From positions 1-64,000 of the forward strand of contig NZ_ATZJ01000012.1 of the NCBI RefSeq assembly GCF_000428145.1: a stretch of DNA of 64,000 nucleotides, written 5' to 3'. The notes below the pieces were generated by a model. The model was not told the origin of the DNA. It did not search any database and worked only from the letters and a program-made list of their open reading frames with translations. Below, piece by piece: positions 50,506 to 58,862 of this stretch. Source of the stretch: Chitinilyticum litopenaei DSM 21440. Lineage in GTDB: Bacteria > Pseudomonadota > Gammaproteobacteria > Burkholderiales > Chitinibacteraceae. The translations under genes were made by a program, and so were the position numbers. Position 1 is the first letter of the stretch, and each line of letters opens with the position of its first letter.

Positions 50506-51321
50506 ATGACAGTCATCGATCATACTCCCGTTACCTATCAACAGCTGGCCCTTGAATTGCAAAGGCTGCGTGACAATACCCCCTTGGTTCATGTCATGAC
50601 CAATGAGGTGGTGCAGGAATTTACCGCCAATGTGCTGCTGGCCATCGGCGCGGCCCCCGCCATGATTGTCGCCGAGGAAGAAGCCGGCGAATTCGCCGCC
50701 ATCGCTTCCGCGCTGCTGATCAATGTCGGCACGCTTTACCCGGCGCGTTTTGCCGCGATGAAGATTGCCGCGGCGGCCGCGCAGCAGGCCGGCACGCCCT
50801 GGGTGCTCGATCCGGTGGCGGTCGGCGTACTCAAATACCGCAGCGATGCCGCGCGCGAGCTGCTGGCATTCCAGCCCGCCGCGATTCGCGGCAATGCCTC
50901 GGAAATCCTGGCGCTGGCGGGGCTGGCGGGCGGCGGGCGTGGCGTGGACAGCACCGCCGGCTCGCACAGCGCCGTCGATGCCGCCAAACAGCTGGCGCGC
51001 GACACCAGTGCGATTGTCGCGGTGACCGGCGCAACCGATTACATCACCGACGGTGCGCGCGTGCTGTCCACCGGCTGGGGCCATGTGCGCATGACCCGCG
51101 TGGTCGGCACCGGCTGCGCGCTGTCTGCCGTGGTGGCCGCCTTCCTGGCCGACGCGCCGGATCGCCTGTTAGCGGTGGCTGCCGCCTGCGGCATCCTGGG
51201 CGTGTGCGGCGAGCGGGCCTTCGATTGCTCGGAAGGCACCGGCTCCTTCAAGATGGCCTTCCTTGATGCGCTGACCGTGATCGCCCCCGCCCAGCTCGCC
51301 ACCGCCGAGGACAATGCCTGA
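50506..51321 (+). CDS. thiM: Hydroxyethylthiazole kinase
   Basis: This 271-residue ribokinase-like enzyme phosphorylates the thiazole alcohol for thiamine salvage. It begins with TPLVHVMTNEVVQEFTANVL and has the APAMIVAEEEAGEFA and PWVLDPVAVG segments. The anion hole is in RVVGTGCALSAVVAAFLA with the catalytic cysteine. A GAGAGAACACC site precedes the ATG. It is first in thiM-thiE, whose coding sequences overlap by one base. Confidence 0.95.
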   Translation: MTVIDHTPVTYQQLALELQRLRDNTPLVHVMTNEVVQEFTANVLLAIGAAPAMIVAEEEAGEFAAIASALLINVGTLYPARFAAMKIAAAAAQQAGTPWVLDPVAVGVLKYRSDAARELLAFQPAAIRGNASEILALAGLAGGGRGVDSTAGSHSAVDAAKQLARDTSAIVAVTGATDYITDGARVLSTGWGHVRMTRVVGTGCALSAVVAAFLADAPDRLLAVAAACGILGVCGERAFDCSEGTGSFKMAFLDALTVIAPAQLATAEDNA

Positions 51322-51974
51322 TGCCTTCACAACGTGAACTGAATCCGATTGATCTCTCGCTGTATCTGGTGCTTGACCCCGAGCTGTGCGGCGGCCTGGC
51401 CGGCATGGTCAGCACCACCGAGCAGGCGGTCGCCGGTGGTGTGACGGTGGTGCAGCTGCGTGCGCCGCAGTGGAAAAAGCGCGACTGGCTGCGGTGCGCG
51501 CGCGAACTGAAAGCGGTCTTGGCGGGCAGCGGCGTGCCGCTGATCATCAACGATCACGTCGACATCGCGCTCGCCGTGGCTGCCGACGGCGTGCACGTCG
51601 GTCAGAGCGATATTCCCGCTGACGTGGTGCGCGCCCTGATCGGCCCGGACAAGATTCTGGGGCTCTCGACCAATAATCTGGCACACCAGCAGGGGGTATC
51701 GGCTGCTATCGTAGACTATATCGGCGTCGGGCCGGTATACCCGACGGGCACCAAGAAAGACGCTGCGCCTTCGCTGGGGCTGGATGAGTTCGCGCGCCTG
51801 ATGCAGACCAAGCCGCTGCCGGCGGTGGCGATTGGCGGCATCAAGGCCGGCATGGCCGCGCCCTTGATCGCTGCCGGCGCTGATGGCGTGGCAGTGGTGT
51901 CGGCGATCTGCGGGCAGGGGGATGTGCGGAACGCGACGCAGCGGCTCAAGGCCGAGATCGCGGCAGCCCGCTGA
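51321..51974 (+). CDS. thiE: Thiamine-phosphate synthase
   Basis: This 217-residue TIM-barrel enzyme joins hydroxymethylpyrimidine diphosphate to thiazole phosphate. Signatures are GVTVVQLRAPQWKKRDWL, PLIINDHVDIALAVAADGVH and VGQSDIPADVVRALIG, then IGVGPVYPTGTKKDA and AIGGIKAGMA. The usual lysine of the VQLR(E/D)K motif is changed to RAPQWKK. Its start ATG overlaps the thiM stop (TGATG), indicating translational coupling. Confidence 0.93.
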   Translation: MPSQRELNPIDLSLYLVLDPELCGGLAGMVSTTEQAVAGGVTVVQLRAPQWKKRDWLRCARELKAVLAGSGVPLIINDHVDIALAVAADGVHVGQSDIPADVVRALIGPDKILGLSTNNLAHQQGVSAAIVDYIGVGPVYPTGTKKDAAPSLGLDEFARLMQTKPLPAVAIGGIKAGMAAPLIAAGADGVAVVSAICGQGDVRNATQRLKAEIAAAR

Positions 51975-51975
51975 G

Positions 51976-52044
51976 TTGCGTCATTCCGGCGCAGGCCGGA
52001 ATCCAGGACGTAGGGTGGGTTAGCTGCATTAGCAGCGTAACCCG
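51976..52044. repeat. ATTCCGG..CCGGAAT and GGGTTA..TAACCC hairpins
   Basis: CGTCATTCCGGCGCAGGCCG and GAATCC form a dRS3-like palindrome right after thiE. A GGGTTAGC..GCGTAACCC hairpin (about 52015-52040) follows. Together with the hairpin and GC-rich block repeats below they fill the 296 bases between thiE and thiD, in which I see no gene. Confidence 0.65.
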
Positions 52045-52107
52045 CCGGATGGAGTTTTAGCGCCTGGCGGCGCAGTGTTGGGGGGCCGGTTCCGCCCGGC
52101 GGACGGG

Positions 52108-52137
52108 TTACTTTCTTTGCTTCGCCAAAGAAAGTAA
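52108..52137. repeat. TTTCTTTG-CTTCGC-CAAAGAAA hairpin repeat, copy 3 (inverted)
   Basis: A perfect 12-bp stem TTACTTTCTTTG with a CTTCGC loop, the reverse complement of the GCGAAG loop of copies 1 and 2. Confidence 0.85.
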
Positions 52138-52146
52138 GCAAAGAAA

Positions 52147-52234
52147 GGCGCGCCCGTTCCACCGTTCCGCCGCGCCGAATGCCCTGCGCTGCTCGCTCCG
52201 TCCAGCGGCGCGCCGCAACTCGCCCTGCGGGCTC
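52147..52234. repeat. GC-rich block repeat, copy 2
   Basis: GGCGCGCCCG, GCCCTGCGCTGCTCGCT, CCAGCGGCGCGCCGCAACTC and GCCCTGCGGGCTC follow the same order as at 42359-42449. It ends about 37 bases before thiD and so forms part of its leader. Confidence 0.65.
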
Positions 52235-52270
52235 CAGAAACAGAGAAAAAACAAAGCAAAGGTAAAACTG

Positions 52271-53089
52271 ATGAACGCCCCCAGCCATCCCATTCCCCAT
52301 GCCCTGACCATTGCCGGTTCCGATTCCGGCGGTGGCGCCGGCATTCAGGCCGATCTGAAAACCTTCTCCGCGCTCGGTGCGTACGGCATGAGCGTGATTA
52401 CGGCGCTCACCGCGCAGAACACGCGTGGCGTGAATGCCGTGCATCCGGTGCCGCCGGACTTCGTACATGCGCAGCTCGATGCGGTGTTCAGCGACATCCG
52501 TGTCGATAGCGTGAAACTCGGCATGCTGGCGAATGCCGAGATTGTCGCCGCCGTGGCCGAGAGCCTGCAGCGCTGGCAGCCGCGTTTTGTGGTTGTCGAT
52601 ACGGTGATGATCGCCAAGGGCGGGCAGGCGCTCTTGCTGCCCGATGCGGTGGCCGGCATCCGCGAGAAGCTGTTGCCGCTGGCCGGCCTGATCACGCCCA
52701 ATCTGCCGGAAGCGGCGGCGCTGCTTGATTGCTCTGAGGCGCAGACCGAAGACGCGATGCTGCGCCAGGGCGAGGCACTGCTGGCGCTGGGGGCCAATGC
52801 GGTGCTGATGAAGGGCGGCCATCTGCCGGGGGAGGATTGCCCGGACTGGCTGCTGGTGGCGGGCGAAGAGCCGGTGTGTTTCCCGGCGCGGCGCATTGCG
52901 ACCCGGCACACCCACGGCACCGGCTGCACCCTGTCGGCGGCCCTGGCGGCGCTGCGCCCGCAGTGCGCCGACTGGGGGGGCACCGTCGCACAGGCCAAGG
53001 CCTGGCTGCTGCAGGCCATCGGCAATGCCGAGCGCTTGCAGGTGGGGCAGGGCATCGGGCCCGTTCATCATTTCCATGCCTGGTGGTGA
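52271..53089 (+). CDS. thiD: Hydroxymethylpyrimidine/phosphomethylpyrimidine kinase
   Basis: This 272-residue ribokinase-family enzyme phosphorylates HMP and HMP phosphate for ThiE. Signatures: ALTIAGSDSGGGAGIQADLK, FSALGAYGMSVITALTAQNT, GLITPNLPEAAALL and the C-terminal THGTGCTLSAALAALRP. It lies downstream of thiM-thiE but is separated from them by repeats, so a separate promoter is possible. Confidence 0.96.
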   Translation: MNAPSHPIPHALTIAGSDSGGGAGIQADLKTFSALGAYGMSVITALTAQNTRGVNAVHPVPPDFVHAQLDAVFSDIRVDSVKLGMLANAEIVAAVAESLQRWQPRFVVVDTVMIAKGGQALLLPDAVAGIREKLLPLAGLITPNLPEAAALLDCSEAQTEDAMLRQGEALLALGANAVLMKGGHLPGEDCPDWLLVAGEEPVCFPARRIATRHTHGTGCTLSAALAALRPQCADWGGTVAQAKAWLLQAIGNAERLQVGQGIGPVHHFHAWW

Positions 53090-53150
53090 CAGGGTATTGA
53101 CCTGCAGCCTTTCAGGGTGATGGGCTACAGGGTGATGGGGGCGGATGTAT
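53090..53150. repeat. GGGTAT/ATACCC nested hairpin repeat, copy K
   Basis: AGGGTATTGACCTGCAGCC, TTTCAGG, then ATGGGCTACAGG and a degenerate GGATGTAT end. It starts at the thiD stop codon and ends at the 3' end of the converging ykgJ-like gene. Confidence 0.65.
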
Positions 53151-53496
53151 CAGGCGGCGATGGCCAGGTCTTCCGTCCCGTCCTCCGCCAGCGCCGGCAA
53201 GCCGTGCCGGGCGCGGGCGGCGTTGCAGCGCTCGTCGCCGGCGCGGAAGTCGCGGCAGGTGCTGGAGCGTGCGGCATAGATGCTGCAGGAGACCATTGCG
53301 CCAACGCTGCCCTGCAGCGCGCTGCAGCGCACCGGCTGTTGCTCGGTGCCGCGCATGGGGCGACGTGGTGCGGGCTAATCGGAATGGTCAGTGCCTGCGG
53401 CACGCGGCCGGCGGGATGGGCGTCGGTTTCGGCCCAGTAGAAGGACACTCGAAAACTGGCGCAGCAGGCGCCGCAGTGCTGGCAGACGGAGCTCAT
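53150..53496 (-). pseudogene. YkgJ-type CxxCxxCC cluster protein, frameshifted
   Basis: The first half, in frame from ATG 53496, reads CQHCGACCASFRVSFYWAET and then HPAGRVPQALTIPISPHHV. That is the zinc/iron-chelating CxxCxxCC family (YkgJ). The second half continues in another frame from about 53356: MRGTEQQPVRCSALQGSVG, MVSCSIYAARSSTCRDF and RCNAARARHGLPAL. Both halves are well conserved but need a one-base gain (or two-base loss) near 53355-53365 to join. Either the gene is recently broken or the assembly has an error. Function of the family is unproven. Confidence 0.78.
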
Positions 53497-53749
53497 CGCG
53501 ATAGCGGATCAACAAGCAGGGTCAAGGGGGTGGCGTTTGCGGCGGCGATGATGCCGCAAGCCGGCCTGGCTGTGAATGGCCGGGCGGGACCCTTGTCGCG
53601 CGCGTGCAACGGCGGGCCGAGCGGACGCGGGCCGCGCTGCGTCAAGGCTGCCGGCGCGGCGCAGACTGGCCTGCGCAAGCTGCGGCGCCGCCAGTGCGAG
53701 GCCTGGCGCAATGCCGCCTGGCTGGCGCGGCGCGTGTGCGGCCTGGCCG
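53497..53749. other. Gene-free stretch before the deacetylase terminator
   Basis: About 250 GC-rich bases upstream of the YkgJ-like start. ORFs cross it on both strands but have arginine/alanine-rich low-complexity products and no ribosome sites. I see no feature. Confidence 0.4.
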
Positions 53750-53756
53750 AAAAAAA

Positions 53757-53775
53757 GCCCCGCCAGAGGCGGGGC
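53757..53775 (-). terminator. Terminator of the chitin deacetylase gene
   Basis: GCCCCGCC-AGA-GGCGGGGC, followed on the minus strand by TTTTTTT. It lies 35 bases after the deacetylase stop codon. Confidence 0.85.
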
Positions 53776-53809
53776 AAGGTTCAGGCTGAAGTTCCCGAAT
53801 GCGCCGGAA

Positions 53810-55570
53810 TCAGCGCAGTTCGACGACGCCGGCCAGCGGATTGGCGGTGACGTAGTACTTGTTGTCACGCTTGGCTACCGGCAGCTGCTTGCCGGCCTGG
53901 AAGGCCGCCAGCGGGGCGATGGCATTGACCGGGTTCAGCTGCAGCGTGATCGGCGTGGCGTACTTCGCGCATTCCGGCGCGCTGGTGTCAAACGTCACCG
54001 AGCGCAGGTCGCCGCCCAGCACCGGCTTGCAGTACTGGCGGGCGAAGCGGTAGCGGATTACGTCGCTCGGCCCTGCCATCCACAGCAGCCCGGCATCCAC
54101 CTTCGCCTTCACATAGTCCAGGTGCGCGGTGTAGCGGTCCAGCGGCGCGGTTTCCCAGTAGCCGGTATCGACACTGTGCATGGTGCGCGTGGCCCAGGCG
54201 CCCTGGCTGATTGCCGCATCGACGTGCAGGTTGAGGATTTCGCTGCCCATCGGGTAGAGCGACCACTTGCCGTCGACGGTAAACAGGTCCCACTTGATGC
54301 GATACGGATTGTCGAAGTTCGCCGGGTTGATGCCCGCCGGCATGGTGGTGTAATCCACACCGCCATTGGCGACCAGATGCGTGGCGCGTCCGCCGAGATA
54401 GGCCGTGCCGTTCTTCAGGAAGTCCGTGCCGGCGGCCGAGGCGGCATCGCCCGGCCAGACGAAATAGCTGGCCTGGTAGCCGTCGAGCCTGGCGGCAATG
54501 TCGGCGGCTGCGCCATTGAGCTGGTCGTGCAGCGCGGCGTCAGCGATATAGGGGTCGGGATGGGTGCGGCTGTGGCTGACGATCTCGTGGCCATTGGCGA
54601 CCATGGTCTTCGCCGCGGCCCAGTGCTGCTCCGAGCAGTTGCCGGTGATGACGCCAAAGCCGGCGACGAGGCCGCGCTGGGTGAGCGCCGGCTCGATCAG
54701 CTTGATGTAGGGGTCGTTGCCGTAATACATCGAGCAGTAATCATCATGCAGCAGCGAATACGCGCCGTTGGCGCCATGCTTCCAGCTGGTGGCCGACACC
54801 AGATTGACCAGCGGGTTCGGGGTCGGCGGCGGCGTGATCGTCACATTCCAGCCAATGATGCAGTTCTTGAGATCCCCTGTGCCATAAATGGGCGTGGCCG
54901 GGCCATTGGGCGGAGTGGGAACGGGGCAGAGCAGTGGTGTTGGCGAAGGCGTGATGGTTGAGGTGACGGTGGCGGTCGGTGTCGTGCTGTTGCAGGCTCC
55001 GATATCCTTCCATGCGCCCCACTGGCCAGACTGGTCGGGGCGCTCGCTGCCTTCGGCCCACCATCTGGCTTCGTAGTCTCGACCGTTATGGGTGACGCGG
55101 CTGCCGCCCGGATAGGCCTTGGCGGTCCAGCCCGGATAGCAGCTGCTGGCGGCGGTCGGGGTGGCGGTGGGGGTGACCGTCGGAGTGGTCGTGGCGGTTG
55201 GTGTGGCGGTTGGCGGGCGGGTTGCGGTGCTCCAGCCAACGATGCAGCCATTCAAATAAACCGGAGTGGCTCCACCGCTAGGGGACGGCGGGGGAGACGG
55301 GCAGGTGGGCGTGGGGGTCGCTGTCGGTGTTGTGGCGCTGCTTGCGCCGAGGTCTTTCCACAGTGTCGGCGTGCCGGCCGGATTCCAGTTGGCGCCGATG
55401 TGGGCCGTGTGGGTGGTTAGAGCCTGGTAGTCGCGGCCGTTGTAGCTGACCACGCTGCCGCTGCTGTAGGTGCTGCCTTCCTGCCACGCGGTGGCGGCAT
55501 GGCTGCCGGCGGCGAGCAGCAGGCCGATCAGCAGGGTGCTGAGGGTAGTTGTTTTCAATTGCGTCTCCAT
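53810..55570 (-). CDS. Secreted chitin deacetylase with two chitin-binding domains
   Basis: This is a 586-residue exported enzyme. A signal peptide (LSTLLIGLLLAAGSHA) leads to a first CBM5/12 chitin-binding module (AWQEGSTYSSGSVVSYNGRD then YQAL). Then come a Thr/Pro linker, a second module (YPGGSRVTHNGRDYEARWWA), another Thr/Pro linker, and a polysaccharide-deacetylase (NodB) domain from about residue 275. Its metal motifs are seen in LLHDDYCSMYYGND (Asp pair) and EIVSHSRTHPDP (HxxxH). The substrate is most likely chitin or chito-oligosaccharide. The C-terminal PVAKRDNKYYVTANPLAG tail is unassigned. ATG 55570 is chosen by the signal peptide. Confidence 0.88.
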   Translation of the reverse strand: METQLKTTTLSTLLIGLLLAAGSHAATAWQEGSTYSSGSVVSYNGRDYQALTTHTAHIGANWNPAGTPTLWKDLGASSATTPTATPTPTCPSPPPSPSGGATPVYLNGCIVGWSTATRPPTATPTATTTPTVTPTATPTAASSCYPGWTAKAYPGGSRVTHNGRDYEARWWAEGSERPDQSGQWGAWKDIGACNSTTPTATVTSTITPSPTPLLCPVPTPPNGPATPIYGTGDLKNCIIGWNVTITPPPTPNPLVNLVSATSWKHGANGAYSLLHDDYCSMYYGNDPYIKLIEPALTQRGLVAGFGVITGNCSEQHWAAAKTMVANGHEIVSHSRTHPDPYIADAALHDQLNGAAADIAARLDGYQASYFVWPGDAASAAGTDFLKNGTAYLGGRATHLVANGGVDYTTMPAGINPANFDNPYRIKWDLFTVDGKWSLYPMGSEILNLHVDAAISQGAWATRTMHSVDTGYWETAPLDRYTAHLDYVKAKVDAGLLWMAGPSDVIRYRFARQYCKPVLGGDLRSVTFDTSAPECAKYATPITLQLNPVNAIAPLAAFQAGKQLPVAKRDNKYYVTANPLAGVVELR

Positions 55571-55830
55571 CTTCCTGGCTTGTGATTGCCCCCCGGCCGC
55601 CGGGCCTTGCTGGCCTCTGCTGGTCTTGCCGGTTCGGGCAGCTGTGACTATCGGCGCAGCGCAGCCGGTTGACCAGCCGGGCTGCGGGCTTCTTTCACGA
55701 ATGACGGCGCGCGTTCGAAAATGGCCATTAAAAACAGTGACATGCAGGTTTGCTGGCACCGGGCGGATTCACGAATGACCGTGCAATGGCGGCGGCGACA
55801 GGTTCACCAGGGGGGGCTGGCAAGGCCTCT

Positions 55831-56580
55831 TCAGGCGCCGGGCAGCAGCTTCTGCAGTGTGACCACGTCCTGCCAGGCCCGGATCAGCAGGGGCGCGCGG
55901 CTCGCGCTCAGTGCCGCGCGCAGTGGCGCCGGAAGGCCGGCCTGCAGCAGCAGGGCATCCACATCGTGCAGCTCGCCCAGTGTGCCCTGTGCGGCTTTCA
56001 ATGCGGCCTGGTAGGGCGGCGCTGCGGACTGCGTGGCGCTGCTGGCGGCCTCGTTGAGGTAACGCAGACGCTTGATGGCCAGTCGCAGCGCATGCCAGAG
56101 CGCGGGCGGGCTGTCCGGGGCAAGGCTGCCGAGCGCCCGCAGCAGGCGCGTGTGCAATGTGCGCCGGTGCTGCGCCAGCCGGCCCGCGCTGACCGGCCGC
56201 GAGCAGGCCAGCCAGCGCGTGCTGTCCAGCAGCAGCGTGTCCAGTGCTGCCGTACTGAGCGCGACGCGCAGGCGTTCGCTGGCTTCTGCCATGGCTTGCC
56301 GGTGCCGGGTCAGACTAGCCTGTCCGGCGCGATGTTTCTGCAGCAGCGCGAGTTGCACATCCAGATCGCGCATGGCATTGCTCTGCTGCGCGGCCGTGCG
56401 CCAGCGCGTGCGACATTCGGCATTCCCGAGCAGCGGCAGCAGCGCGCGCCAGTTGCGCATGGCCACGCGCAGATCGTGCAGCGTTTCGGCATCGCGCGTA
56501 AGCAGCCAGTCACGGCGCAGCCGGCCGATACGGGCCAGCAGGTGCAACTGGTAGAGCAGCAGGGCGGAGGCGGTGGACAT
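55831..56580 (-). CDS. CHAD domain protein
   Basis: This 249-residue all-helical CHAD domain begins with TRDAETLHDLRVAMRNWRAL, the histidine- and arginine-rich motif. A second conserved block RLAIKRLRYLNEAASSATQS lies near residue 180. CHAD domains bind inorganic polyphosphate through basic surfaces and often target polyphosphate granules. No CYTH/triphosphatase or ppk gene is adjacent. It is divergent from nothing obvious; a hairpin repeat lies upstream. Confidence 0.87.
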   Translation of the reverse strand: MSTASALLLYQLHLLARIGRLRRDWLLTRDAETLHDLRVAMRNWRALLPLLGNAECRTRWRTAAQQSNAMRDLDVQLALLQKHRAGQASLTRHRQAMAEASERLRVALSTAALDTLLLDSTRWLACSRPVSAGRLAQHRRTLHTRLLRALGSLAPDSPPALWHALRLAIKRLRYLNEAASSATQSAAPPYQAALKAAQGTLGELHDVDALLLQAGLPAPLRAALSASRAPLLIRAWQDVVTLQKLLPGA

Positions 56581-56642
56581 GACGGGCGTGACGGCTGACA
56601 GGTGATTCAGCTTAGCCCAGTCGGCCCGGTTCGGGGATTGGC

Positions 56643-56695
56643 ATGGGTATATGGATGTAGCCTTTTACTGGATTGGGCTGCATGGCTATACCCTG
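56643..56695. repeat. GGGTAT/ATACCC nested hairpin repeat, copy L
   Basis: ATGGGTATATGGATGTAGCC, TTTTACTGGATT, GGGCTGCATGG and CTATACCC. Outer and inner arms both pair well. It lies between the CHAD and HAD genes. Confidence 0.85.
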
Positions 56696-56749
56696 TTTGT
56701 TGTTGCGGGCTGCCCCGGCCCGCGCCGCAAGGCCACCGGCCACGGCCGC

Positions 56750-57451
56750 TCAGGCCGCCGTGGTCTGGCCCTGCGCCAGCCAGCCGGCGGCCAGCTGCCG
56801 GGCCGCATCCAGATTGCTGACCACGGGCATCCCCAGCGCCAGCGTGTCGGCGCTGGGCGCGCGCAAATCCGGAATCATGATGGCCCGGCAGCCAGCGGCA
56901 TGCGCCGCCTGCACGCCGAAATTGGAATCTTCAAAGGCGAGGCATTCGCGCGGGTCAACACCGAGCGCGGCAGCGGCCTTGAGGTAGATTTCCGGCGCCG
57001 GCTTGGGGTGGGTGACTTCATTGCCGCAGACGGTGGCGGCGAAATAGGGCCACAGGCCGGCAGCCTGCAGATGGTGTTCGGCGATCGGCCGGCGCGTCGA
57101 GGTGGCCACGGCGCAAGGCAGGCCCAGCGCCTTCAGCCAGTCCAGCAACGCGAGAATGCCGGCCTTGTGCGGGATGGGGCCCTCGGTCAGCGCCAGGTAG
57201 TGGCGATGGGTGCAGGCGACCAGCTCGGCAATCACGCCCGCGTCGGGCAGGTAGTGCGCCAGATGGCCGGACACCTTGCTGGAATGCATGCCGACCATGC
57301 CCAGAATGGCCTCCTGCGAGAGCTGCACCGCCAGCTCGGCGCTGGCAAGCTCCCAGGCCGCAAGGGCGATGCGTTCGGTATCCAGCATCAGGCCGTCCAT
57401 GTCGAAAATGGCGGCGCGAACGGGCGGGTGGGCGGGGTAGGCGTTGTGCAT
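56750..57451 (-). CDS. HAD-superfamily phosphatase (beta-phosphoglucomutase-like)
   Basis: This 233-residue HAD hydrolase of subfamily IA has motif I AAIFDMDGLMLDTERIA, motif II AVATSTRRPIAEHHL, motif III lysine in THPKPAPEIYL and motif IV CLAFEDSNFGVQAAHAAG. The FEDSxxGxxAA form fits the beta-phosphoglucomutase/sugar phosphatase group. The substrate is unknown. A TATAAT-like box lies just upstream. Confidence 0.88.
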   Translation of the reverse strand: MHNAYPAHPPVRAAIFDMDGLMLDTERIALAAWELASAELAVQLSQEAILGMVGMHSSKVSGHLAHYLPDAGVIAELVACTHRHYLALTEGPIPHKAGILALLDWLKALGLPCAVATSTRRPIAEHHLQAAGLWPYFAATVCGNEVTHPKPAPEIYLKAAAALGVDPRECLAFEDSNFGVQAAHAAGCRAIMIPDLRAPSADTLALGMPVVSNLDAARQLAAGWLAQGQTTAA

Positions 57452-57850
57452 GCGGGTTCCTGTTTATAATCTGTGCTGCGGTCGTGGCCGGATTGTTCAG
57501 CAAAACGACGAAGGCTGGCGCTGCCCGCTCGCTGTGCCGCTGCGCTTGGCCGCGGGAATGCAATCCGCGCGATGTCTTGTCCTGCGAGGCATGGCGGCTG
57601 TCTCGGCGCGCGGGCAATGGCTTGGCCAGTCGTGGGTCGCGACCCGATTTTAACCCGGAAAATCCATTGGGACGCGGGATGAGGGCGAGCTGTCTTGCCC
57701 GTGAATTCACGTGCTGGCGCCAAGCCCATCGCCAGCCCTGGGCGCGAAGCAAGGGTCCGAAGAGCCGCCCGATCGCTTATCCGGGGTGAACAGGCGGCGC
57801 CAGGCGCTGCCCCCCGTCCTTTCCCTGATCTTCCTGCCGATGAGGTCCGT
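57452..57850. other. Gene-free stretch between HAD and ychJ
   Basis: About 400 bases between divergent genes. ORFs exist in several frames, including an open frame in phase with ychJ, but none has a ribosome site or recognisable product. I see no repeat from the families found elsewhere. Confidence 0.4.
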
Positions 57851-58255
57851 GTGGCGCGCAAATCCAGCCCGAATTTCCAACCCGATACCTGCCCCTGCGG
57901 CAGCGGGCTTGCCCTGTCCGCCTGTTGCGGGCGCTACCATGCCGGCCAGCCCGCGCCAGACCCCGAGCGGCTGATGCGCTCGCGTTACACGGCCTATGTG
58001 CTGGGGCTGGAAGACTACCTGCTGGCGACCTGGCATGCCAGCACGCGTCCGGCGTGTCTCGGGCTGACGGACGAGCCGCGTGCCCACTGGCTGGGGCTGA
58101 CGGTCAAGCAGGCCGGGCAGGACGGCGAGCAGGGCTCGGTGGCCTTTGTCGCCCGCTACAAGGTGGGCGGGCGCGCCTACCGCATGGAAGAACACAGCCG
58201 CTTTGTGCGTGAAGCGGGCTGCTGGTTCTATCTGGATGGCGAGATCAGCGACTGA
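57851..58255 (+). CDS. ychJ: YchJ-family SEC-C motif protein
   Basis: This 134-residue protein of the UPF0225/YchJ family has an N-terminal SEC-C zinc motif CPCGSGLALSACCGRYHAG and a domain with LMRSRYTAYVLGLEDYLLAT and the C-terminal RFVREAGCWFYLDGEI. It may bind zinc and ribosome- or SecA-related partners; its function is not established. I start at GTG 57851 so that the SEC-C motif lies near the N-terminus as in relatives; the frame is open further upstream. Confidence 0.85.
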   Translation: MARKSSPNFQPDTCPCGSGLALSACCGRYHAGQPAPDPERLMRSRYTAYVLGLEDYLLATWHASTRPACLGLTDEPRAHWLGLTVKQAGQDGEQGSVAFVARYKVGGRAYRMEEHSRFVREAGCWFYLDGEISD

Positions 58256-58548
58256 GTAACGTCATTCATGCCTCGGCTCTGTCGAGGTTTTGTTTGCGCT
58301 GCCCGTTTGTGCTGTTCTTGGCCTGAAACAAGGCGCAAAGCCCGCTGCATGGTCGTGCCATGTGAGGGTTTTGCAATGCCGTGTCAGGCCAAAAACAGGC
58401 AAACCCGGAGGGCTGGGCGCTTTTTGCGCCGACTCTACGTTGTTGCTTCGCTGACATAATCGGTTATGCGGCGCTCGCAACGCCTTGATTCGGTGCCAAA
58501 AGCGCACCAGCGGGAACGCACATAAAACCTCAACAGAACCTGGTCACG

Positions 58549-58571
58549 GCCGCAGCTGCTGCGGCTTTTTT
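58549..58571 (+). terminator. Strong intrinsic terminator after ychJ
   Basis: GCCGCAGC-T-GCTGCGGC stem followed by TTTTTT. It separates ychJ from the small transcription unit that follows. The 290 bases between ychJ and this hairpin are gene-free and could hold an sRNA ending here, but nothing specific supports that. Confidence 0.8.
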
Positions 58572-58626
58572 GTGTGCACCGTTTTCCGGCATGCCCATGC
58601 ACCAGAACTGTGAAGTATTCACAAAC

Positions 58627-58763
58627 GCGTAGTTCTGTTACGCGATCATTTTTTATGTATTACTGTTTTGCTACATTGCAAGTGTATGAATATAAAAAGA
58701 AATTACATAAGTTGTGTAGTCAAATACAATGCGTTACGCGCATAAGCATGTAGTTTGCCTACA
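58627..58763 (+). promoter_or_regulatory. Three palindromic operator-like sites upstream of the 30-residue ORF
   Basis: The stretch is AT-rich, unlike its surroundings. It contains GCGTA-GTTCTGT-TACGC (58627-58643), TGTA-GTCAAA-TACA (58715-58728) and TGTAG-TTTGC-CTACA (58749-58763), all of the form (G/T)GTAGT..TAC. A fourth half-site GGTAGTTTTGATA follows. A weak promoter, TTGCAC (58771-58776) with GATAAA (58792-58797), lies downstream, so the sites are placed for an activator. The binding protein is unknown. Confidence 0.5.
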
Positions 58764-58862
58764 AAACCACTTGCACCAATTTGGTAGTTTTGATAAAGTT
58801 CGTCCTGTCGATACCCGACACCCAGATTGATGAAATCCGGAACCTAATCAAGGAGAAGGAAA

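Noticed and set aside
53509..53868. Minus-strand ORF overlapping the deacetylase 3' end
   Set aside because: Low-complexity product, runs through the terminator hairpin, and has no ribosome site.
58256..58571. Known housekeeping RNA (6S, SRP or tmRNA) before the ychJ terminator
   Set aside because: No conserved core of any of these RNAs is recognisable; the interval is left unassigned apart from the terminator.
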